This document shows positions 13,611 to 23,028 of a DNA stretch of 52,243 bases, piece by piece; within the stretch, counting starts at the first letter, position 1, and each line of letters opens with the position of its first letter. A model generated the notes under the pieces. The model was not told the DNA's origin. It searched no databases and was given only the letters and a program-made list of their open reading frames with translations. Made by a program: the position numbers and the translations under genes. Source of the stretch: Eubacterium sp. (GTDB lineage: Bacteria > Bacillota_A > Clostridia > Lachnospirales > Lachnospiraceae); NCBI GenBank assembly GCA_023663915.1, contig JAMPGN010000004.1, forward strand, positions 1 to 52,243, written 5' to 3'.

Positions 13611-16600
13611 CTACTCAATCGACTTCAACGACTCCGCCATATTGATCTTCTCCAGTTTAAAAAACATGATCCCATTCACAAACATGGCAAATACAAACGT
13701 AAGCAAGAAACTCAGCCCATAGCCGAGCGGACTAACATACGTCCGGAAAGACATCATATCTATGTTGATGTTATACATGATAAACCAGTGAAGCCATTTA
13801 CCAAAAAGCAATCCTAGCAAAGCTCCCAGTCCGGTAAGGATCAAATTCTCACGGAAGACATAATCTGCCGTCTCTTTTGCATAAAAACCCAATACTTTGA
13901 TCGTCGCAATCTCGCGTATCCTCTCCGTGATATTAATATTCGTCAGATTATAAAGGACAATGAAAGCAAGGAAGCCCGCACACAAAATAATCAGCGCAAC
14001 AATGTAGTCCATACTCTGCATCATCGTGGCAATCCTGTCCCGCGTATCCTGAACGGTTGAAACAGAAAGCACATTATCACGACCAGACACCATCGCTGCC
14101 GCCGCATGGACATCCGTCCCCTCCGTCACGACCGCATACGCGCTCTTATATTCCGGCTCCGCGCCGATCTGTGCCCTGTATGTTTCCTCACTGATATAAA
14201 TATAATTGTACACATAATTATCGCATAAAGCCGTGATCTTCACACGGATGCTATGCATATCATTATCCCGCAAAACGACCTCGTCACCGACCTTGATTCC
14301 CATCATTTTTGCAATCTTAGCGGTTATGACAGCCTCATCTTCCACAGGGTAGGGAATTGCCTCGCCTTTCTCGGTATGCAGGTCTATGAAATTCGTGATC
14401 TCATCCACATTTTCGGGAATCATCATATAAATCGATTTTGTCTTTCCCCCGAAATCTAAATCCGCACTCTCCTCATAGCGGTATGCCGTGCGCGCAAAAA
14501 CACCCTGCATCTGTTCTTCCAGTTCCTTCCTATCCTCTTCCGCCACCGGTTCATCAAAGGATATCCCGATATCGTAGACCTGAACCTCGTCATACTGTCG
14601 ATCCGCCACATTTGTTATGGAATCCTTGATGCCGAAACCCGCCACGAGAAGCGCGGTACATCCGCTGATGCCAAGTACCATCATGAAAAATCTTTTCTTA
14701 TATCTCACAAGATTCCTGACGGAAACTTTATGCAGGAATTTAAGCCTTTTCCAGATAAAAGTAATCTTTTCCAGAAAAATGCGTTTTCCATTTTTGGGCG
14801 CTTTCGGACGGATCAGGTTTGCGGGCACACTGTATAATTCATAGCGGCAGGAAAAGAACGCAGCCCCCACGGAACACAGGATTGCAACAAGCACCGAGAA
14901 AAATGCCAGCCAGCCGTTAAAAACATATGTAACCTCGCCCATGCTGTACATGATGCGGTATCCTTCCCATATCGCCTTGGGGAAAAGCCATGTCCCGCCT
15001 ATAAGCCCCACTAACGCCCCGACGGTCGCCGCACTTCCTGCATAGAACATAAATTTTGCCATGATGGCGGCATTACTGTAACCGAGCGCTTTCAAAACAC
15101 CGATCTGCGTCCTCTGTTCCTCCACCATCCGATTCATGGTTGTCATACAGATCAATGCTGCAACCAGAAAGAAAAAGATCGGAAAAATATTGGAAACCGC
15201 CTCCACAACATCCGTGTCGCTGTCATAACATACATACCCTATATTCGTGTCCCTTGTCAGAACATACTGATCGGGTTCTTCAATGTCGGCAAGCTCCTCG
15301 CGCGCATCATCAATCTTCTTCTGCGCATCCGCAATCTCCTCGTCAAATTCCGCTTTTGCATCTTCATACTCTGCCTTGCCCTCTTCCAAATCTATCCGCG
15401 CTTGCCGGAGCTCTTCTTCACCGTCAAGCAGTTCTGCTTCTTGAGATTCCAATTCCGATTCCGCCGCCGCAATCTGTTCCCTGCCTGCCTGAATCTGCGC
15501 CCTGCCTGCTACAATCTGCTCCATAACCGCCTGCATTTGTGTCGCACCGCCTGCCATCTGCGCCATGTCTGCCTGCGTCTGCGCCTGCACTGCGTCGCTT
15601 GTCATTTGTGCCACGCCCGCCTGCATCTGTCCCTGCACTCCGCCTGCCATCTGTGCCATGTCTGCCTGTGTCTGCACTGTGCCGCCCTGCATCTGTGCTT
15701 CCATCATCGCAAGCTGTGCTTCCTGTTCATCCAGTTCCGCCTTCTGTGCGCGCAGAGTATCCCACGCGTCCGCAATCTGCTCCCTACCGTCCTCTATCTC
15801 TTTCTCATGATCTGTTATCTCTGCTTCTCCGTCCAGAATATCCTGCCATGCCTGTTCCAATTCCTCCTCGGCTTCCGCGCTCTTGTCGTCCAGCTCCGTC
15901 TGTGCATCGTCGATTTTTGCCTGCGCTTCATCGATCAATTCCTGATACCTGCTGCGAACTACCTCTTTTGTTTTCTCCTCAATCCCGTCCTGCACGGAAT
16001 CAATATAATCTTCATACTCGTCCGTATAGACATCATATTTTTCTCTCAAGGTGAGAAATACTTCCGTCAAATACTCACTGTCAAAAGATTTCTTCGGCAC
16101 ATAGGCAAACGCCTCAACCTTTCCATCACCGATCGATGTCGTACCGCGTTCAAAATTAATATAGTATGGAGTCCGCGCAATTCCCACCACAGTATAGCTA
16201 CGGTTCTGGAACATTTCCAACGTATCCTCGTCGTTCTCGTCCGTCACCGTAAATACAGAACCGAGTGTCGCTTCCGTATACTTAGCGGAATCTAAGACGC
16301 ACTCGTCTTCGCTCTGCGGCATCCGTCCCGCAGTCAGCACAATTTTATTGATCGTATCCGGCAGGGCATGTATTTTATAGACAGACTCATTTCCCTCGTC
16401 GATCCGGCACAAGGCATCCAGCGAGATCGTTCCTTCGATATCTTCCACTTCGTCCATCTGCGCCAATTTATCAATGTCTTCGTCGGTAAAACCAATCGTA
16501 GACAGCAGTCGGAAATCAAAAAAATTTTGTTCCCTCAAATAATCGTTCTCGGTCGTAATCATCGCCGGTTTCGTCATTTTTAACCCCGCAAAAAGCCCAA

Positions 16601-16691
16601 CGCCTAACATCACGATCGCCAAAATCGCCAGATACCTTCCGAAACTCGCTTTTATTTCCCTAATTGTCGTTTTAATCATCCCACTGCTCAT
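13611..16691 (-). CDS. FtsX-like ABC transporter permease with coiled-coil insert
   Basis: 1026 residues. An N-terminal membrane helix (about 17-35, FGRYLAILAIVMLGVGLFAG) is followed by an extracellular region to about residue 500. That region holds a long coiled coil (about 225-470), rich in E, Q, A and M, with a duplicated 31-residue unit. Then come two FtsX-type three-helix blocks, about 510-615 and 900-1020, separated by a second extracellular domain. Each block has the cytosolic motif found in this family (RTQIGVLKALGYS and IREIATIKVLGFY). It is the membrane half of an exporter or mechanotransmission complex, with the ATPase encoded 65 bp upstream. GAGGAG lies 7 bases before ATG. The substrate is unknown; such genes are often tied to peptide or envelope-stress functions. 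Confidence 0.9.
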   Translation of the reverse strand: MSSGMIKTTIREIKASFGRYLAILAIVMLGVGLFAGLKMTKPAMITTENDYLREQNFFDFRLLSTIGFTDEDIDKLAQMDEVEDIEGTISLDALCRIDEGNESVYKIHALPDTINKIVLTAGRMPQSEDECVLDSAKYTEATLGSVFTVTDENDEDTLEMFQNRSYTVVGIARTPYYINFERGTTSIGDGKVEAFAYVPKKSFDSEYLTEVFLTLREKYDVYTDEYEDYIDSVQDGIEEKTKEVVRSRYQELIDEAQAKIDDAQTELDDKSAEAEEELEQAWQDILDGEAEITDHEKEIEDGREQIADAWDTLRAQKAELDEQEAQLAMMEAQMQGGTVQTQADMAQMAGGVQGQMQAGVAQMTSDAVQAQTQADMAQMAGGATQMQAVMEQIVAGRAQIQAGREQIAAAESELESQEAELLDGEEELRQARIDLEEGKAEYEDAKAEFDEEIADAQKKIDDAREELADIEEPDQYVLTRDTNIGYVCYDSDTDVVEAVSNIFPIFFFLVAALICMTTMNRMVEEQRTQIGVLKALGYSNAAIMAKFMFYAGSAATVGALVGLIGGTWLFPKAIWEGYRIMYSMGEVTYVFNGWLAFFSVLVAILCSVGAAFFSCRYELYSVPANLIRPKAPKNGKRIFLEKITFIWKRLKFLHKVSVRNLVRYKKRFFMMVLGISGCTALLVAGFGIKDSITNVADRQYDEVQVYDIGISFDEPVAEEDRKELEEQMQGVFARTAYRYEESADLDFGGKTKSIYMMIPENVDEITNFIDLHTEKGEAIPYPVEDEAVITAKIAKMMGIKVGDEVVLRDNDMHSIRVKITALCDNYVYNYIYISEETYRAQIGAEPEYKSAYAVVTEGTDVHAAAAMVSGRDNVLSVSTVQDTRDRIATMMQSMDYIVALIILCAGFLAFIVLYNLTNINITERIREIATIKVLGFYAKETADYVFRENLILTGLGALLGLLFGKWLHWFIMYNINIDMMSFRTYVSPLGYGLSFLLTFVFAMFVNGIMFFKLEKINMAESLKSIE
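15548..15685. repeat. 93-bp in-frame duplication inside the permease coiled coil
   Basis: The sequence for QTQADMAQMAGG occurs twice, 31 codons apart (DNA starting at 15548 and 15641). It is embedded in a longer Met/Gln/Ala-rich stretch (QMQAGVAQM, TQMQAVMEQI, GRAQIQAGREQI). The near-identical DNA indicates recent slippage or unequal crossover that changes the length of the extracellular rod. Confidence 0.75.
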
Positions 16692-16756
16692 GCGCCGACT
16701 CCTCTTATACCGATGCTGAATATCGTTTAATCAGATATTTATTGCCATTTTAACAA

Positions 16757-17461
16757 TCACCACTCAATCTGCTCCACCGGAACGATATGTTCATTCATCT
16801 CCATCTTTTGAACCGTGCCGCTCTTGACTGTAATAATTCTATCCGCCATCGCAGTCAGAGCCTGATTATGTGTTATCACGACTACCGTCATGCCTTCCTT
16901 GCGGCATGTGTCCTGCAGAAGTTTCAGCACCGCTTTACCCGTATTGTAATCCAGTGCGCCCGTCGGTTCGTCACACAGCAATAGCTTCGGATTCTTGGCG
17001 AGCGCCCTCGCAATCGCTACTCTCTGCTGTTCACCGCCGGAAAGCTGTGCCGGGAAATTCTCCGCCCTGTCTTTCAAACCCACCATTTCCAGAACTGACA
17101 TAGCATCCATCGGATCTTTGCAGATCTGCGCCGCCAGTTCCACGTTTTCAAGCGCAGTCAGATTTTGCACCAGATTATAGAACTGGAAAACAAAGCCGAT
17201 CTCAAACCGCCTGTACGTCGTCAGTTTTTTGCTGTTGTATGCGGAAATTTCCGCGCCGTCCAGCATGACCTGCCCGGAAGTAAGGCTGTCCATGCCGCCA
17301 AGAATATTCAATATCGTGGTTTTCCCCGCGCCGGACGCTCCCACCACCACACAAAACTCTCCTTTATCAATCGTAAAATTGACATCTTTCAGTGCTTCGA
17401 TGTCCACCTCTCCCATATGATACGTTTTGCTGACATTTTTAAATTCTACAAATCCACCCAT
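16757..17461 (-). CDS. ABC transporter ATP-binding protein (MacB/LolD type)
   Basis: A 234-residue nucleotide-binding subunit with Walker A GASGAGKT (41-48), Q-loop Gln93 (FVFQFYNL), signature LSGGEQQ (140-146), Walker B LLLCDEP with catalytic Glu165, D-loop GALD and switch His198 (VVITHNQ). The sequence type is that of MacB/LolD/YknY ATPases that serve FtsX-like permeases. It is first in a two-gene operon with the 1026-residue permease, 65 bp ahead of it, and should power that protein from the cytosolic face. No periplasmic-adaptor or MFP gene is adjacent. Confidence 0.95.
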   Translation of the reverse strand: MGGFVEFKNVSKTYHMGEVDIEALKDVNFTIDKGEFCVVVGASGAGKTTILNILGGMDSLTSGQVMLDGAEISAYNSKKLTTYRRFEIGFVFQFYNLVQNLTALENVELAAQICKDPMDAMSVLEMVGLKDRAENFPAQLSGGEQQRVAIARALAKNPKLLLCDEPTGALDYNTGKAVLKLLQDTCRKEGMTVVVITHNQALTAMADRIITVKSGTVQKMEMNEHIVPVEQIEW

Positions 17462-17631
17462 GCTTTTCTGACCCTTTCCGATTCTCTGCGATCACTTGAT
17501 TGTTTCGTATATTGCCCTAACTTCTTTCTATTCCCCACGATATCTTATTCGTATCTTACTATCCTGATTCTTCTTAGCATTTTATCATAGGAACCTGCTT
17601 ACCGAAATAGCAAAAAGATAAAAATTTGATT

Positions 17632-17693
17632 AAAAAAGAATCCCATCGGTAAAATCAAACATGAAAAGTTTTGATTTCCGCAAGATTCTTTTT
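17632..17693. terminator. Long terminator hairpin downstream of the GH3 gene
   Basis: The outer stem pairs AAAAAAGAATC (17632-17642) with GATTCTTTTT (17684-17693). An inner stem pairs CGGTAAAATCAAA with TTTGATTTCCG (two-base bulge). On the minus strand it ends in TTCTTTTTTAAT, a good T run, and starts 7 bp after the GH3 stop. Confidence 0.85.
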
Positions 17694-17699
17694 CATTTC

Positions 17700-19820
17700 T
17701 TATAAACACAGTTCCATTTTAAAAGGGCTTACACCCATCAGCTCCACGCTTCTTGCATCCGGTTGTGAAAAGCCGGCGTATACTTCAAAATGTGTGCCGT
17801 CGGCAATCCGTGCCCCGTCATGATCAACGACAGAAAACGCCTTGCCGGAAACAATTAATTCTGTCTCTATCATCTCTCCGGCTTTCATATGAACACGTCG
17901 GAAAGCGCATAACGCAGGATTCGGCGTCGCATATTTGGAATCCACGTTTTTTATAGAAACCTGTACAACGTCGTCCGTGTCGCGTGCTCCATTATTGACA
18001 GCTTTTACTTTGATATGAATGTCCGGAAGCCCAAGCGCATCTCTTTTTTCCGAAATTTCTGTCACCTCCGCACTCATGACTGCTGTTTTCCCATAGGTCA
18101 GCCCGAAGCCGAAGGGATACTGCGCAGCATATTCCATATAGCGGTAGGTTCTTCCCTTCATGCTGTAATCCGTAAAATCGGGAAGGTTTTCCAAATTATG
18201 ATAAAAAGTGACTGGCAGCTTGCCGGAAGGCGATACGTCTCCGAACAAAATATCCGCAACACTGCTGCCGCCCCTCGCACCGGGATACCAGAGCTGTAGG
18301 ACCGCATTAAAATGCTTCGCAGCATAGCTTAAATCAATGGCGCTTCCCGCCATCAGACAGAGAACTACCGGCTTGCCGACTGCGGCAACTTTTTCCATCA
18401 GATCCCTCTGCGGTTTTGGCAGAAGCAGATCCAGTTTGTCGCCGGATGCATAACTATTGCCGGTATCGCCCTCTTCGCCTTCCAGCGTCTCATCCAATCC
18501 AACACACAGCACGACCACGTCGCTATGTTCCGCTACGATCTGCGCTTCCGCTAATCTGTCGCCTTTCATCGCGAGAGATTCCGCCCGCTCCTCAAACAGA
18601 GGGCTGCCCTCTGAAAACAAGACTCTTGCCTTTCCTTCTGTATACAGTTTCATTCCTTCTAACACGGTCACATACTCGGAAGACGTTCCGTGGTAATTTC
18701 CTATCAGCGCGCTCCTGCTGTTCGCATTAGGGCCGATCACGCCAATGGTTTGGATCTTGCCAAGTTCAAGCGGAAGAATACCGTCATTCTTAAGCAGCAC
18801 AATACTCTCCTTCGTGATGCGATCCGCGAGCGCCCTATGCCGCTCACACTCCACTGCTTCATAGGTAATCGTATCATATTCTGTCCGATCAAACAATCCC
18901 AGCAGATAGCGGGTCGTAAAAAGGCGCACCGCCGCCTCTGTAATCGCCTCCTCCGTAACCAGCCCCTGTTGATATGCTGACATAATATGTAAATAGGTAA
19001 AACCACAGTTCAGATCACAGCCTGCATTTAATGCCATAGCCGCCGATTCCGCCGGCGTGGATGTCACCATATGGTTTTCATGAAAATCTTTGATCGCCCA
19101 GCAATCGGATACAAAATGTCCGTCAAATCCCCATTTTCCGCGCAAAGTATCACGAATCAATGTGATGCTTCCACAGCACGGCTCTCCGTTCGTCCTGTTA
19201 TACGCACCCATGACCGCCTCCACATGGGCTTCTTTGACCAATGCTTCAAAAGCAGGCAAGTAGGTTTCTTCCATATCTTTCATCGTCGCCTCGGCGTTAA
19301 ATTCGTGGCGAACCGCCTCCGGACCGGAATGCACCGCAAAATGTTTCGCACATGCCGCCGCCTTCATCGTTTCCCCATCCCCTTGAAGCCCTTTTACGTA
19401 TGCAACTCCTAGTCTGGATGTGAGATAAGGATCTTCTCCATAAGTCTCATGTCCCCGCCCCCATCTTGGATCGCGGAAAATATTTACGTTTGGCGACCAG
19501 AATGTCAGCCCTTTGTAGATATCCCTGTCATTATGCGCGGCATATTCATTATATTTGGCTCTGCCTTCCGTCGCAATGCAGTCAGCGATCTTACCGATCA
19601 ATTCATCATCAAAAGACGCCGCCATGCCAATCGCCTGTGGAAAAACGGTCGCAACGCCCGCCCGCGCCACACCGTGCAGGCTCTCGTTCCACCAGTTATA
19701 CGCCGGAACATTCAGCCTCTCGATCGCCGGCGCATCATACTTAAGCTGTCCGGCGCGCTCCTCCAACGTCATGTGGCTGACCAGCTCTTCTGCTCTGCGC
19801 CTTGCTTCTTCTTTTTTCAT
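17700..19820 (-). CDS. Glycoside hydrolase family 3 beta-glycosidase
   Basis: A 706-residue GH3 enzyme without a signal peptide, so it acts on imported oligosaccharides in the cytosol. The N-terminal barrel has NVNIFRDPRWGRGHETYGED (about 111-130), KHF (159-161) and the nucleophile Asp239 in FVSDCWAI. The alpha/beta sandwich follows, then a C-terminal fibronectin III-like domain (about 595-700). RHEFNAEATMKDMEETYLPA resembles GH3 beta-xylosidase/arabinosidase-type enzymes more than plain beta-glucosidases, but specificity cannot be fixed from motifs. ATG 19820 was chosen over an upstream TTG because AAAGGA lies 10 bases before it. It is divergent from the AraC regulator, which probably controls it. 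Confidence 0.92.
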   Translation of the reverse strand: MKKEEARRRAEELVSHMTLEERAGQLKYDAPAIERLNVPAYNWWNESLHGVARAGVATVFPQAIGMAASFDDELIGKIADCIATEGRAKYNEYAAHNDRDIYKGLTFWSPNVNIFRDPRWGRGHETYGEDPYLTSRLGVAYVKGLQGDGETMKAAACAKHFAVHSGPEAVRHEFNAEATMKDMEETYLPAFEALVKEAHVEAVMGAYNRTNGEPCCGSITLIRDTLRGKWGFDGHFVSDCWAIKDFHENHMVTSTPAESAAMALNAGCDLNCGFTYLHIMSAYQQGLVTEEAITEAAVRLFTTRYLLGLFDRTEYDTITYEAVECERHRALADRITKESIVLLKNDGILPLELGKIQTIGVIGPNANSRSALIGNYHGTSSEYVTVLEGMKLYTEGKARVLFSEGSPLFEERAESLAMKGDRLAEAQIVAEHSDVVVLCVGLDETLEGEEGDTGNSYASGDKLDLLLPKPQRDLMEKVAAVGKPVVLCLMAGSAIDLSYAAKHFNAVLQLWYPGARGGSSVADILFGDVSPSGKLPVTFYHNLENLPDFTDYSMKGRTYRYMEYAAQYPFGFGLTYGKTAVMSAEVTEISEKRDALGLPDIHIKVKAVNNGARDTDDVVQVSIKNVDSKYATPNPALCAFRRVHMKAGEMIETELIVSGKAFSVVDHDGARIADGTHFEVYAGFSQPDARSVELMGVSPFKMELCL

Positions 19821-19939
19821 ACAATAGATTTCCTTTCTTTTCTTCAACTTTTATGCGGTAACATTTGATCTTGTTTTCTGTCCTCTAAAGTTCCTGCCTG
19901 CATCGGTTATTGCCACTTTTTCTCTCATGCGATATAATA

Positions 19940-19987
19940 GACGCAGACTACTGAGTCTGCGTCACAAGAATTGCTGCGCAATTCTTG
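19940..19987. other. Tandem perfect hairpins in the GH3/araC divergent region
   Basis: The first stem pairs GACGCAGAC with GTCTGCGTC (19940-19948/19955-19963). The second pairs CAAGAATTG with CAATTCTTG (19965-19973/19979-19987) around loop CTGCG. The pair has the same layout as the hairpins at 39801-39844. No clear promoter was identified in the rest of the 19821-20099 gap. Confidence 0.7.
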
Positions 19988-20099
19988 CTGGTGTCGCCTA
20001 GTATTACAGCTTCTATGGTTATGATACAATAATTTTAGTATTAAGTCTTTCTATTTTTCTCAAAAACAGGCTTAATGTACTATGATAGGAGTAATTACA

Positions 20100-21035
20100 A
20101 TGGATTCTAAAGAACAAATTACCCCCCCCCACTATGAACAGCCGGTCTCTAATTTCATGGGCAGATCGCTAAGCGGTTCTCGTGAGTTTGTAGATTTTAT
20201 TCCCGAATCACATCTGCGCATCTGGTACAACAATCAGATTGAAGGATATGCAAACCACTACCATAACGCCATGGAGATCATTGTCTGTGCAGAAAACCAA
20301 TACGATATTCTTTCAAATAACCAGACTTACACGTTGAATGTGGGGGACATCCTGATCATTCCCCCTTTTATGCTGCACGAACTTCACAGCAAGCCCTATG
20401 GTTCCCGTTTCATCTTTCTGATCGATATCGATATGCTGAGGTGTTTTCAAGACTTTAAAACCATAGATCCCATCCTGATGGAGCCTTATCTGTGCACTGC
20501 CGCTTCCCATCCTGACATTTACCAGCATATACACAGCTCGCTTATGAAGATGGCAGATATCTATTTCTCGCAGGATATTTTCTGGGAGACATCGATCTAT
20601 GTTATTCTGATGGATATCATCATGACCATCGGGCGTAATTATTTTTATAATAAAACAGAGGGTGAAAGCATCCATACCGATGATAAACGGTTTGAATACT
20701 ATGAGGTCTTTGCGAATCTGCTCAATTTTATCGACGCACATTACACAGAGGAACTAACGCTTGAACAAATGGCGAATTACATCGGGTTTTCCAAGTATCA
20801 CTTTTCCCGGCTGTTTAAGCAATACACCAATATTACTTTTCACAATTATCTCTGTCATAAACGCATTCACGCCGCCCAATCCATGCTCACCGCAGATAAG
20901 AATCTTTCTGTCACGGATATTGCTTTTCAGGTCGGCTTTAATAATCTGACGACTTTTTGCAGATGTTTTAACAAATACACAAACTGCTCACCGACAGAAT
21001 ACCGCAACAAACTGCGACGTGAAGAAATATCCTAA
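20100..21035 (+). CDS. AraC-family transcriptional regulator
   Basis: 311 residues. An N-terminal cupin-like sensor domain (about 50-130, with HYHNAMEIIVC and GDILIIPPFMLHEL) is followed by a linker and a C-terminal pair of helix-turn-helices (about 210-311: LTLEQMANYIGFSKYHFSRL and SVTDIAFQVGFNNLTTFCRC). ATG 20100 has TAGGAG 8 bases upstream and is preferred over ATG 20082. Codons 8-11 include a run of nine C, which could make expression phase-variable. Its position, divergent from the GH3 gene and next to the sugar ABC operon, points to sugar-responsive activation of both. The inducer is unknown. Confidence 0.93.
   Translation: MDSKEQITPPHYEQPVSNFMGRSLSGSREFVDFIPESHLRIWYNNQIEGYANHYHNAMEIIVCAENQYDILSNNQTYTLNVGDILIIPPFMLHELHSKPYGSRFIFLIDIDMLRCFQDFKTIDPILMEPYLCTAASHPDIYQHIHSSLMKMADIYFSQDIFWETSIYVILMDIIMTIGRNYFYNKTEGESIHTDDKRFEYYEVFANLLNFIDAHYTEELTLEQMANYIGFSKYHFSRLFKQYTNITFHNYLCHKRIHAAQSMLTADKNLSVTDIAFQVGFNNLTTFCRCFNKYTNCSPTEYRNKLRREEIS
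20122..20130 (+). repeat. C9 homopolymer in the araC regulator start
   Basis: Nine consecutive C form part of codons 8-11 (Thr-Pro-Pro-His). A gain or loss of one C would stop translation early, so the tract could act as an on/off switch for the regulator. The present length keeps the frame open. Confidence 0.8.
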
Positions 21036-21045
21036 TCTCTTTTTG

Positions 21046-21077
21046 AAAAGGGCAGAAGAAACTCCTCTGCCCCTTTT
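21046..21077. terminator. Bidirectional terminator between araC and permease genes
   Basis: AAAAGGGCAGA (21046-21056) pairs with TCTGCCCCTTTT (21066-21077) across a 9-base loop. T-rich arms at both ends let it work for the plus-strand regulator and the minus-strand sugar operon. Confidence 0.88.
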
Positions 21078-21085
21078 GTTACCTT

Positions 21086-21928
21086 CTATCCCTTGACGCC
21101 GCCAAGCGCTACACCGGCAATAATATATTTTGACAAAAGCAAATATACGATAATCAAAGGCATTACCGTCAGGGTCAGTCCCATGTAGACCGAACCGTAT
21201 TCCGTTTTATAAATATCTCCTTTTAACAGGCTGACCATGATTGGCATGGTGTATTTTTTCTGGTCTGTCAGCAGTACCAAGGGCGTAAACAAATTGTTCC
21301 AGCTTGCCACAAAACTGAAAATCGCCTGCGTTGCAATCGCCGGTTTCATGATCGGCAATACGATCCTGTTAAAAATCATAAACTCTTTCGCACCGTCGAT
21401 TCTTGCCGACTGTACAATCTCCATAGAAAGCGTAGGATATAAATACTGCCTCATGAAAAATACCATCGAAGGCGACGCAATCGCCGGCAGGATCAGCATG
21501 GACAAACGGTTTGTCATATGAATCTTATAAACCATCTGGTAAAAACCGATCATCGTCACCTGCGCGGGAATCATCATGACTACCATGATGAAACTGAAAA
21601 ATGCATTTCTCAGTTTCCAATGATACGCAACCTGTGCATATGCCGTCAGTGATGAAAAATATACGGCAAGCGCTGTAGCCCCTATGGAGATAAGCAGGGA
21701 GTTCATAAATCCTACCATCGGATTAAAACTTTTGCCAAGCAGGATCTTGATGTTATTGATCATATACTTTGATGGTATGAGGGAAATCGCATGTTGCTGT
21801 ATCTGTGTTGTCGATCTGGTTGCATTCACAATCATAATCCAGAACGGTAGAATACTCAAGACTGCAAGGAAAATACATACCACATAAATAATAATCTTCA
21901 TAGTTTTGTTTTCTTTATTTTTTAACAT
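21086..21928 (-). CDS. Carbohydrate ABC transporter permease (MalG type)
   Basis: A 280-residue inner permease with about six membrane helices and the cytosolic EAA loop ARIDGAKEFMIFNRIVLPIM (about 180-200) that contacts the ATPase. This is the CUT1-family MalG-like subunit. Its start overlaps the end of the upstream permease gene by 7 bp, so the two are translationally coupled. It is the last gene of the operon, and no ATP-binding subunit follows. CUT1 systems in Firmicutes commonly share an MsmK-type ATPase encoded elsewhere. A terminator follows at 21046-21077. Confidence 0.94.
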   Translation of the reverse strand: MLKNKENKTMKIIIYVVCIFLAVLSILPFWIMIVNATRSTTQIQQHAISLIPSKYMINNIKILLGKSFNPMVGFMNSLLISIGATALAVYFSSLTAYAQVAYHWKLRNAFFSFIMVVMMIPAQVTMIGFYQMVYKIHMTNRLSMLILPAIASPSMVFFMRQYLYPTLSMEIVQSARIDGAKEFMIFNRIVLPIMKPAIATQAIFSFVASWNNLFTPLVLLTDQKKYTMPIMVSLLKGDIYKTEYGSVYMGLTLTVMPLIIVYLLLSKYIIAGVALGGVKG

Positions 21929-22917
21929 GATGCATTCCCCTTTCCGGATTTCATACGCATCCTATATTGTTTTTGCTGCTGTTTAATCTGCTTGCGAAGC
22001 TGTGCTTCGTCTTTATCTCTCATGACAAAGAACATGAGCGCCGCGAGGATACCGATAATCACAAACATAACCATACTTGCCGCCGCTGCCCTGTTATACA
22101 TATAGCTTCCGCTGAACGCCTGATTATAGATAAACAAGCTTGTTGTAAGCGTCGCGTTATCTGGTCCGCCGTTCTGGAACAATTTCGGGATATCGAACAT
22201 ATTAAGACCGCCGATCAAGCTGGTGACAAGCGTAAACAACAGGATTGTTTTCACATTCGGTAATGTGATATAGAAAAATGTCTGCACGCGGTTCGCACCG
22301 TCAACTTCCGCCGACTCGAAAATCTCCGGGCTGATTCCTAAAATACCGGAAATTAGTGTAATCATTGTGGAACCATACCACATCCATGTCTGGATAAAAA
22401 TAACAACTCCCCTCGACACAGCCTTGCTTCGCAATAATTCCACGGGCTTATCCACAAATCCAAATCTTACTAGCAAGTCGTTGACCGGTCCCATCGGATA
22501 ACCGAAAAACCCGCTGAACAAAATAGCGATGGTTGCCGCCGTGATAATGTTCGGCATATAGAGCAATACTTTGAACGCGCCCTGCCCCTTTACCTTGCTT
22601 CTCTTGTCTGTAAACCATGCCGCCAGCAAAAGCGCCAGTAAAATCTGCGGAATAAAGTTTGAAAGCCAGATTACAACCGTGTTTTTAAATGCCTGCTGGA
22701 ACGACGGACTCGTCAATACAACATTAAAATTCCTGAACAGATCATCCGTCAGAAAATGAATATCTGTCATTCCCAGACCTTTTAGATCGGTAAATCCGAT
22801 CACCGCCGTATAGACGGTCGGATACAATGAAAACAGAAGAAATGCAACTACAAAAGGAATGCTGAAAATATAGCCGTATTTCGCGTATCTGTCATACCCC
22901 GGTTTTTTACTCTTCAT
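21922..22917 (-). CDS. Carbohydrate ABC transporter permease (MalF type)
   Basis: A 331-residue permease with a short cytosolic N terminus, about six membrane helices (the first at about 14-35, GYIFSIPFVVAFLLFSLYP) and the EAA loop AEVDGANRVQTFFYITLPNV (about 205-225). The C-terminal tail is strongly basic (KQIKQQQKQYRMRMKSGK). It pairs with the overlapping MalG-type gene to form the membrane channel of a CUT1 sugar importer. AAGGTGG precedes the ATG. A hairpin in the 111-bp gap after the binding-protein gene probably lowers its expression relative to that gene. Confidence 0.94.
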   Translation of the reverse strand: MKSKKPGYDRYAKYGYIFSIPFVVAFLLFSLYPTVYTAVIGFTDLKGLGMTDIHFLTDDLFRNFNVVLTSPSFQQAFKNTVVIWLSNFIPQILLALLLAAWFTDKRSKVKGQGAFKVLLYMPNIITAATIAILFSGFFGYPMGPVNDLLVRFGFVDKPVELLRSKAVSRGVVIFIQTWMWYGSTMITLISGILGISPEIFESAEVDGANRVQTFFYITLPNVKTILLFTLVTSLIGGLNMFDIPKLFQNGGPDNATLTTSLFIYNQAFSGSYMYNRAAAASMVMFVIIGILAALMFFVMRDKDEAQLRKQIKQQQKQYRMRMKSGKGNASC

Positions 22918-22951
22918 TTGACCACCTTCCCTAAAACACTCTTTTATGGAG

Positions 22952-22987
22952 GAAGCGGAACAGACGATAAACTGTCCGCCCCGCTTC
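22952..22987 (-). other. Intercistronic hairpin between binding protein and permease genes
   Basis: GAAGCGG (22952-22958) pairs with CCGCTTC (22981-22987), with an inner ACAG/CTGT pairing. There is no T run, so it more likely stabilises the binding-protein message or attenuates than ends transcription. Such a hairpin is usual where a binding protein is needed in excess over its permeases. Confidence 0.6.
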
Positions 22988-23028
22988 TCGATGTAATATC
23001 CACTTATGTCATTTTAAGAGTGCAGTAT

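Noticed and set aside
15402..16295. Long plus-strand open frames (up to 297 codons) opposite the permease coiled coil
   Set aside because: They mirror the repetitive Glu/Gln/Ala-rich codons of the real gene, have Cys/His/Arg-rich composition unlike any protein family, and lack ribosome binding sites.
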